DNA of 7,406 nucleotides, taken from Candidatus Aegiribacteria sp. (GTDB lineage Bacteria; Fermentibacterota; Fermentibacteria; Fermentibacterales; JCC-6). The notes under the pieces were generated by a model, which saw only the letters and a program-made list of their open reading frames with translations, had not been told where the DNA came from and did not search any database. The DNA is taken from positions 1-7,406 of the forward strand of contig JAUVUL010000075.1 in NCBI GenBank assembly GCA_030600975.1, given 5' to 3'. Positions 4,777 to 7,406 of the stretch are shown here, in pieces (within the stretch, counting starts at the first letter, position 1; each line of letters opens with the position of its first letter). A program made the position numbers and the translations under genes.

Positions 4777-6258
4777 ATGAAACTTCCCATAGTATTCATG
4801 TCCATGTTCGCGTTTCTCTTCAGTATTTTAAGCGCGATGCCAGTTGATCAGTACGAAGCTGAAATTGTCGCTGAATCGAAACTGATCCGTGACAGGCAGG
4901 ATGATGATTTCTCAATTGTTGACTGCATCGTTCTTGAAAGCTATCAGGATTATATGACCCTTGCGTTCGCATTTGAACTGAGCCCTGCGGGATACATAGT
5001 AACAACTGCCGATAACGAACTGCCTCCTGTAATCGCTTACTCTTACTCGAATAACTGTATGATAGAAGAAGAGGAGAAAAGTATCCTTCTTGACATGATA
5101 AGAAGGGATATCGAACTGAGACTGTCATCCCTGGATGACGCTCCTCCGGAACTGCTTCAGGTGCATCGTACCTGGTGGGAAGAGTATTCCTCGAGAAATT
5201 ACGTGTTGCTATCTGACTACCTTTTTGAGCAATGGCCTCCTGCGGGAACCACACCCACAGAAGGTTGGCTCATGGAAAACTGGACTCAGGAGGCGCCCTA
5301 TAACGGATACTGCCCAATGGACCTTATCGCGGGCTCCAGGAGTGTTGCGGGCTGCCCCGCGGTTGCCATGGCATCAATTCTGAATTTCGGAGAAACCACA
5401 AACGCCACCCAGTTCAGCGACGATGACGACTACTACCATAATTTCTATGAGGACTACTGGATAGATGATGATCATGTAGCCCATGATTTTCCCTCCTGGC
5501 CGGAGCTGAACGTATATCTGGATACCCTGGAAATCCACTATTTGAACCAGGTATTGATCACTAATTCCGACAAAGCTGCACTTGTATATGCCTCCGGGGG
5601 AGCCTGCAAGCAGGTTTATTCAGCCTCAGTTTCAGGCACTTTCGGGGTAAATCAGGCCTACGATGCATATCTGATGTTCAACTTCACCGACTGCAGCCTG
5701 CTCGACGCATCTTCCGACAGCCTTTACGAGAGACTTTCGGAAAACATGATTAATGCCATGCCTGCTCATCTGGCGATTGTGGATGCGGGGCCGACATGCG
5801 GCCATAATTTGATTATCGATGGCTACAATACCGATGAATTCTATCATCTGAATTTCGGCTGGGGCGGAGCCTATAACGGCTGGTATCAGTTCCCGCTGTC
5901 AGGAATGCCTTACGGCATGAATATCATAGAGGGGATCATACTTGACATAGGCGAAGGGCATCTGTCTGTTGAAGGTGAGACACCATGCGATGATACTTCC
6001 GTTCTGATACTTTCATGCCCGACAAATCCTGTTTCGGACTATCTGGTTATCAATCTTGCAGTCATGCAAAGGTGCAGGGTACATATTTCCGTTTACAGTA
6101 TATCAGGACATCTCCTTGAGACAATTGCGGATGAGGAATTCAATCATGGATCCCACAGCATCAGATGGTTTCCCGAAAATGACGTTAGCGGAATATATAT
6201 TGTAAGAGCTTCAGGCCTCCACGGAACGGAAACTGTGAAATTCACTCTGCTGAAGTAA
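4777..6258 (+). CDS. Secreted C10 family (streptopain-like) cysteine peptidase with C-terminal sorting domain
   Basis: This 493-residue protein is a preproenzyme. Residues 1-20 are a signal peptide. Residues about 22-150 resemble the SpeB-type propeptide (QYEAEIVAESKLI, then AFELSPAGYIVTTADNELPPVIAYS). The peptidase domain covers about 160-390: NWTQEAPYNGYCP (168-180, with Gln171 likely in the oxyanion hole), the nucleophile in AGCPAVAMA (Cys193), the catalytic His in GHNLIIDGY (His343) and HLNFGWGG (357-364) with the conserved Trp362. All key C10 residues are present, so it should be active. An acidic, Tyr-rich stretch at about 213-240 (SDDDDYYHNFYEDYW) may bind calcium. Residues about 405-493 form a C-terminal domain like the Por/type IX sorting tail, with NPVSDYLVI, VYSISGHLLE, SGIYIVRAS and a final VKFTLLK. 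The protein is probably exported and attached or released at the surface, where it degrades proteins or peptides. It appears to be a single-gene transcription unit. Confidence 0.93.
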   Translation: MKLPIVFMSMFAFLFSILSAMPVDQYEAEIVAESKLIRDRQDDDFSIVDCIVLESYQDYMTLAFAFELSPAGYIVTTADNELPPVIAYSYSNNCMIEEEEKSILLDMIRRDIELRLSSLDDAPPELLQVHRTWWEEYSSRNYVLLSDYLFEQWPPAGTTPTEGWLMENWTQEAPYNGYCPMDLIAGSRSVAGCPAVAMASILNFGETTNATQFSDDDDYYHNFYEDYWIDDDHVAHDFPSWPELNVYLDTLEIHYLNQVLITNSDKAALVYASGGACKQVYSASVSGTFGVNQAYDAYLMFNFTDCSLLDASSDSLYERLSENMINAMPAHLAIVDAGPTCGHNLIIDGYNTDEFYHLNFGWGGAYNGWYQFPLSGMPYGMNIIEGIILDIGEGHLSVEGETPCDDTSVLILSCPTNPVSDYLVINLAVMQRCRVHISVYSISGHLLETIADEEFNHGSHSIRWFPENDVSGIYIVRASGLHGTETVKFTLLK

Positions 6259-6269
6259 CGTAAGTTGAG

Positions 6270-7406
6270 TCAGTGTAGTATGCCTCCCGGAGGCAGAGCC
6301 CGCATATTATCTCTGGGCAGCGTATCCACGTGCATGAATCCTTCAGGAACTTCTCCGATCATTTCGTACACTATGAATTCTCCCGAAGTGCTTCTGTAAA
6401 CTTCCGTGAGAAATGGAGGAGGATCAGTGATTCCCCATCCTCCCACCGGTGATCGTATCCATCTCTCTGAAAGGTGCGGTCTGAGCACTGGAAGATAGCT
6501 GTCAATGACCACATACCGCACTCCATGCTCTTCAAGACAGGGCCATAAAAGCATCTGGTAATCGTTGGGCATAGTCAGAGTGGGACGTCTGTATTCCCAG
6601 ATGAACATCTCTACGTTGGGATATGTAACAAGCCAGTCACCCTCTGAAGAGTTTTCCATGAGCCAGAGTGAGATTTCCTGCGAATCGGTGGTTCTTTCAG
6701 TAGAGTCTACAGCAAGAAGGCGTCCCAGCGGCAGTACAAAAGGCAGCAGCAGGAGAATACCTGCGATGACGGTTATTCTCCTTCCCGCAAGTTTCGGCAG
6801 TCTCATGAGTCCAGCTGAACCCAGTCCGGTAACGATCACTATGAAGAAAGCAAGGTATCTCCCGCTATGCTCATGAAGGGTAAGGACTGCCATGGACGGA
6901 AGGATCGCAACCATCGGAAGAAGCATCTTTTTGCGAATTAACGGGGATGAAAGGGCCAGCAGCGCCAAGAGAGCAAAACCTATCATTGAGGGTTGACCAA
7001 AGCTCTCTCCTCTGTGCAGCGAACCGGTTGTTACAGGCTCAATCACTCTTAATGTCCCCCTGATTATATAGACAAGAACAGCTGCCGGACCCTGGTTGCG
7101 GAACATATCCGTGGGACCTGGAGCGCTTTCCCGGACTTCGTAGGCGGACCAGTGATTCTCATTCAGCAGGAACTGGCTGTTCTGAGTAAATGTGGGAGAA
7201 CCGAAGGCTTCATAATTGCGAACAAACCAGGGCAGACAGGTAAGAAGAAAAATAAGAATGAACAGAAGAGTTTTCAATATCCACTTTTTTCTTCCTCGTA
7301 CAAGAACCCAGATTCCCATTGAAAACGCAAGAAGCATGCCCTGTGTCCTCGTCAGATAGGCAAGACCTGTCAGGATGCCCAGCAGTATTACTCTTCTGAA
7401 TGAAAG
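6270..7406 (-). CDS. Polytopic membrane glycosyltransferase, PMT/ArnT type, partial (N-terminus beyond right edge)
   Basis: The frame is open from the right edge through 378 codons to TGA at 6270-6272. An ATG at 7337 is an internal Met, because the upstream codons read LGILTGLAYLTRTQG, the typical 'G...GLa.LtRpeG' helix of PMT/ArnT-like glycosyltransferases. LPWFVRNYEAFGSP (about 58-71 of the fragment) is a second hallmark. Further membrane helices lie at about 143-156, 162-177, 180-200 (containing HSGRYLAFF, like the 'aRYl.p..p' segment) and 211-233. A soluble C-terminal domain of about 145 residues follows (WLMENSSEGDWLVTYPN, then CLEEHGVRYVVIDSY), as in many bacterial members. Such enzymes move a sugar from a polyprenyl-phosphate donor to lipid or protein at the outer face of the inner membrane. 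The N-terminal catalytic acidic residues are outside the window, so neither activity nor substrate can be judged. Its stop codon is 11 nt from that of the convergent peptidase gene. Confidence 0.85.
   Translation of the reverse strand, partial: LSFRRVILLGILTGLAYLTRTQGMLLAFSMGIWVLVRGRKKWILKTLLFILIFLLTCLPWFVRNYEAFGSPTFTQNSQFLLNENHWSAYEVRESAPGPTDMFRNQGPAAVLVYIIRGTLRVIEPVTTGSLHRGESFGQPSMIGFALLALLALSSPLIRKKMLLPMVAILPSMAVLTLHEHSGRYLAFFIVIVTGLGSAGLMRLPKLAGRRITVIAGILLLLPFVLPLGRLLAVDSTERTTDSQEISLWLMENSSEGDWLVTYPNVEMFIWEYRRPTLTMPNDYQMLLWPCLEEHGVRYVVIDSYLPVLRPHLSERWIRSPVGGWGITDPPPFLTEVYRSTSGEFIVYEMIGEVPEGFMHVDTLPRDNMRALPPGGILH
6281..6295. repeat. Perfect 15-base inverted repeat in the 3' end of the glycosyltransferase gene
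   Basis: TGCCTCC and GGAGGCA flank a single C. In RNA this would give a 5-bp stem with a 5-nt loop. It lies 23 nt after the peptidase stop and within the last codons of the glycosyltransferase (LPPGG region). Neither side has a run of T. It could be a small shared barrier for the two convergent transcripts, or simply a coding coincidence. Confidence 0.35.

Noticed and set aside
4538..5254. Minus-strand reading frames of 60 and 144 codons opposite the lipoprotein end and the peptidase propeptide
   Set aside because: They oppose genes with a lipobox and C10 features respectively. One spans the hairpin and intergenic region and has no supporting signals.
6565..6876. A 103-codon plus-strand reading frame
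   Set aside because: Antisense to the membrane helices and soluble domain of the glycosyltransferase, with no recognisable family.
7335..7337. ATG at 7337 as the start of the glycosyltransferase
   Set aside because: The frame stays open to the right edge and the 23 upstream codons encode a characteristic PMT/ArnT helix, so the gene is truncated by the window.

Overview
The window looks like a piece of a bacterial chromosome from an uncultured or little-studied lineage near the FCB group (Bacteroidetes, Fibrobacteres, Gemmatimonadetes and related candidate phyla). This rests on three things: a C10 cysteine peptidase with a C-terminal domain like a type IX secretion (Por) sorting tail, a Thr-rich lipoprotein of a kind common in such genomes, and near-consensus GGAGG ribosome-binding sites. 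There is no rRNA or other taxonomic marker, so the placement is tentative. I see no mobile element, CRISPR array or RNA gene.

Left part (1-3733, minus strand): four tightly packed genes read right to left. In order they are a small two-helix membrane protein with a zinc ribbon (3377-3733), a 522-residue single-span membrane protein resembling DUF2207 whose C-terminus is a run of seven alternating cysteines (1815-3383), a radical SAM/SPASM enzyme with an N-terminal PqqD-like peptide-binding domain (487-1812), and a class I SAM-dependent methyltransferase cut by the left edge (1-515). Neighbouring genes overlap or are separated by 2 nt, so they probably form one translationally coupled operon. 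The most interesting reading of the window is that the radical SAM enzyme, perhaps with the methyltransferase, modifies the Cys-Ala tail of the membrane protein encoded just before it. That would be RiPP-like chemistry on the cytosolic tail of a large membrane protein. It is an inference from gene order and domains.

Middle (3734-3979): a divergent intergenic region with a good sigma70-type promoter for the rightward gene and a tandem 9-bp repeat close to its predicted start.

Right part (3980-6258, plus strand): a secreted lipoprotein (3980-4636) followed by a strong G-U-containing hairpin, then a separate promoter and the secreted C10 (streptopain-like) peptidase (4777-6258). Both act outside the cytoplasm, and the peptidase appears to be a zymogen with a sorting tail.

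Right edge (6270-7406, minus strand): the C-terminal part of a polytopic membrane glycosyltransferase of the PMT/ArnT type, convergent with the peptidase gene with only 11 nt between their stop codons.
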